DNA from: Bacillota bacterium
GTDB taxonomy: Bacteria > Bacillota > Clostridia > Clostridiales > Clostridiaceae
Assembly (NCBI GenBank): GCA_023399035.1
Contig: JAEWQX010000142.1
Coordinates: 1 to 41,628, forward strand
Direction: 5' to 3'
Length of the DNA: 41,628 bases
Shown here: piece after piece, positions 40,253-41,628 of the stretch
Numbering within the stretch: the stretch's first letter is position 1
Layout of the letters: the number at the start of each line of letters is the position of its first letter
The notes under the pieces: model-generated
Seen by the model: only the letters and a program-made list of their open reading frames with translations
What the model was told of the DNA's origin: nothing
The model's database searches: none
Position numbers and translations under genes: made by a program

Positions 40253-40568
40253 TCCTATTCTCCTTCTTTAAAATTGACTTTTATTTAGTGCTATACTAAC
40301 AAATTATATCATCTAACCATATTATATAAAACCTATTTCTTCTAGTTAATTATGTTTAAAAATAGTGGCTATATTAATATAGTAGATAATAAATTTATTC
40401 TTATTTTTATTTAAACATATATTTAAAATCAAATTATGGGACATGACTAAAAATTGATGGGTAATAATACTCTAAATATCTGCTCAAAAAATTATCAGAA
40501 AAAATTTAATTATACTATATACTTTTTTCATAAGCACGGATATAATTATCTAAACGGAGGTGAGTATT
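40253..40568. other. Intergenic region between divergent MATE and small membrane protein genes
   Basis: A 316-bp AT-rich region. On the minus strand GATATAATTTG (TATAAT near 40300) may be the MATE promoter. On the plus strand TTAATTATACTATATACT near 40506-40523 may carry a -10 for the small membrane protein. GGAGG at 40556-40560 belongs to the latter. I see no other gene; a frame starting at 40454 overlaps the real gene in a different phase and lacks a ribosome binding site. Confidence 0.5.
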
Positions 40569-40898
40569 TTGGCATTAGGCATGTTAAATATATTATTTTG
40601 TCTAACTATATTTTTATCTATTTTCAGCATTATAATTATAACTATTAAGAACGGAACACTATTAAACAAATTCTGGATACTTATTTTACTTGTTATGTAC
40701 TGTTTAATATTATCATTCATCAATTTTACAGCAGTACCTTCTAATTATATAATAAATAAAACCATATCAGTAATTTTTGCATTATGTTCTGTTTCTGCAT
40801 TAGGATTAAGATCATTAAAAAACAATGATAACAGATTTTGTAGAATACTGCTTATAATATCAATTGTTGGAAACATGATTCAACTATTGTTTTTCTAA
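40569..40898 (+). CDS. Small four-helix membrane protein, TTG start
   Basis: A 109-residue hydrophobic protein with four predicted helices: ILFCLTIFLSIFSIIIITI, FWILILLVMYCLILSFIN, ISVIFALCSVSALGL and CRILLIISIVGNMIQLLFF. There are short basic loops (KNG, RSLKNNDNR) and no large domain. The start is TTG 40569, 8 nt after GGAGG; the GTG at 40560 overlaps that GGAGG. I do not recognise a family; small proteins of this kind occur as orphan membrane proteins in clostridia. It is closed by a good terminator and transcribed away from the MATE gene. Function unknown. Confidence 0.75.
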   Translation: MALGMLNILFCLTIFLSIFSIIIITIKNGTLLNKFWILILLVMYCLILSFINFTAVPSNYIINKTISVIFALCSVSALGLRSLKNNDNRFCRILLIISIVGNMIQLLFF

Positions 40899-40906
40899 TA
40901 AAATAT

Positions 40907-40961
40907 AATACAGATATCAAATTTTATATACAAATAAATCTGATACCTGTATTGTTTTTTT
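40907..40961 (+). terminator. Intrinsic terminator after the small membrane protein gene
   Basis: AATACAGATATCA (40907-40919) pairs with TGATACCTGTATT (40941-40953) with a single mismatch, followed by GTTTTTTT. The loop is 21 nt. The minus-strand radical SAM gene ends 46 bp further on and may share it (there the odd pair becomes G-U). Confidence 0.8.
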
Positions 40962-41006
40962 CACACCCATATATAATATCAGTTAATAGTTCCCTGATCT
41001 CTTTAT

Positions 41007-41628
41007 CTAAAACCATTTTAACTGTTCTTCATAATAATCTTTTCTATAATCATCAATAATATCAGTCATCCTATATATAAGTCCATATTTATTGCACTCC
41101 CCTACAAATGCCTCCCATAACTCTCTACTTTTAGGAGATTCACATTCGTAACTGTCGCCAAAAGTATCCATATATCTTTTTACTATTTTTTGATCTGGAA
41201 ACATTTTTATTATCTTCTCATAATAATAATCCCTCTGATTCCCTCTTAAGGCGAGTCCCATTCCATATGCAAATATAAATTTTGCTCCACTTTCATATGC
41301 CTTCCTGACTATATTCCTTATATTATGCATATCATCATTTATAAATGGAAGTACAGGCATTAAAAGAATTCCTGTATAAATTCCTGCATCACTGAGTATT
41401 TTTATTGATTCAAACCGCTTTGAACTAGGACTTACATTCGGTTCTATAAGCCTGCATAAATTATCATCATATGTTGTAATTGTAATTTTTATAAGAACAG
41501 GAGAATGAGTCTGTATTTTTCTCAATATATCGATATCCCTTGTAATGAGCGGACTCTTTGTAGCAATTCCTATTCCAAATCCAAATTCATCAATAATCTT
41601 CAAAGCTTCCCGTGTATACTCATATTTC
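41007..41628 (-). CDS. Radical SAM protein, SPL family-like (5' end outside window)
   Basis: The frame is open to the window edge, so this is the C-terminal part (about 206 residues) of a longer protein. The first readable codons give KYEYTREALKIIDEFGFG, followed by IATKSPLITRDIDILRKI, KITITTYDDNLCRLIEPNV, SSKRFESIKILSDAGIYTGILLMPVLPFIND and the C-terminal DIIDDYRKDYYEEQ. These are late segments of the SPL-type (spore photoproduct lyase-related, Rv2578c-like) radical SAM family. The cluster CxxxCxxC lies off the window, so it could not be checked. A TTG at 41603 is internal, not the start. It may be a photolesion repair or other radical SAM enzyme. Confidence 0.8.
   Translation of the reverse strand, partial: KYEYTREALKIIDEFGFGIGIATKSPLITRDIDILRKIQTHSPVLIKITITTYDDNLCRLIEPNVSPSSKRFESIKILSDAGIYTGILLMPVLPFINDDMHNIRNIVRKAYESGAKFIFAYGMGLALRGNQRDYYYEKIIKMFPDQKIVKRYMDTFGDSYECESPKSRELWEAFVGECNKYGLIYRMTDIIDDYRKDYYEEQLKWF

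Noticed and set aside
1..41628. CRISPR array, prophage, insertion sequence or tRNA genes
   Set aside because: No regularly spaced direct repeats, transposase, integrase, phage structural genes or cloverleaf-type sequences were seen on reading both strands.

Overview
The window is ordinary chromosomal DNA of a low-GC, spore-forming anaerobic Firmicute, most likely Clostridium sensu stricto. The basis is the strong AT bias, GGAGG-type ribosome binding sites with frequent TTG and GTG starts, a T-box before valS, choline-binding-type cell-wall repeats, a giant 2-hydroxyacyl-CoA dehydratase activase-like protein, a GshF-type fused glutathione synthetase and a UvsE UV endonuclease. I see no rRNA, tRNA, IS transposase, prophage or CRISPR array. 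Species cannot be fixed from the sequence alone.

Layout. 1-3475: valS (minus) with its promoter, a complete valine T-box (GUA specifier) and a 290-bp hairpin-rich repeat lying between T-box and gene. 3580-10822: DUF503 protein, S66 peptidase, fused CoA-transferase, class II aldolase-like protein, NADH oxidase Nox, a secreted cell-wall-binding protein and uvsE. 11257-14762: small unknown proteins, two of them (44 and 48 aa) very short, then a membrane-anchored beta-rich protein and a phosphodiester-glycosidase-domain protein. 15017-19321: the giant activase/dehydratase-like protein, divergent from a small TPR protein across a perfect 20-bp palindrome. 19944-22589: transglutaminase-like protein, recX and an M16 peptidase, all minus. 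22877-25104: an OmpR-type two-component pair. 25275-27966: metallophosphoesterase, M19 dipeptidase and a YmfI-type EF-P 5-aminopentanone reductase. 28178-28870: a hypothetical gene split by one in-frame TAG. 29002-30963: an orphan histidine kinase with a periplasmic-binding-protein-like sensor. 31150-33905: ArsR repressor and gshF, with an inverted repeat overlaid on a near-consensus promoter. 34351-38696: small protein, CPA2 antiporter, L,D-transpeptidase and a TtcA-like tRNA thiolation enzyme. 38867-41628: MATE transporter, small membrane protein and a radical SAM protein cut by the window edge.

Themes. Several genes concern the envelope (L,D-transpeptidase, choline-binding-type protein, S66 and M19 peptidases, transglutaminase-like protein) and translation quality (ValRS, YmfI, TtcA-like). 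Others concern redox and stress (Nox, GshF, UvsE, RecX). No single new multi-gene system stands out. The items most worth checking are the dispersed hairpin-rich repeat family (three copies here), the ArsR/gshF arrangement, the TAG-interrupted gene, the aldolase with a substituted zinc ligand, the palindromes over promoters, and the two unlisted mini-proteins. All functions are judged by eye from sequence; no database search was run.
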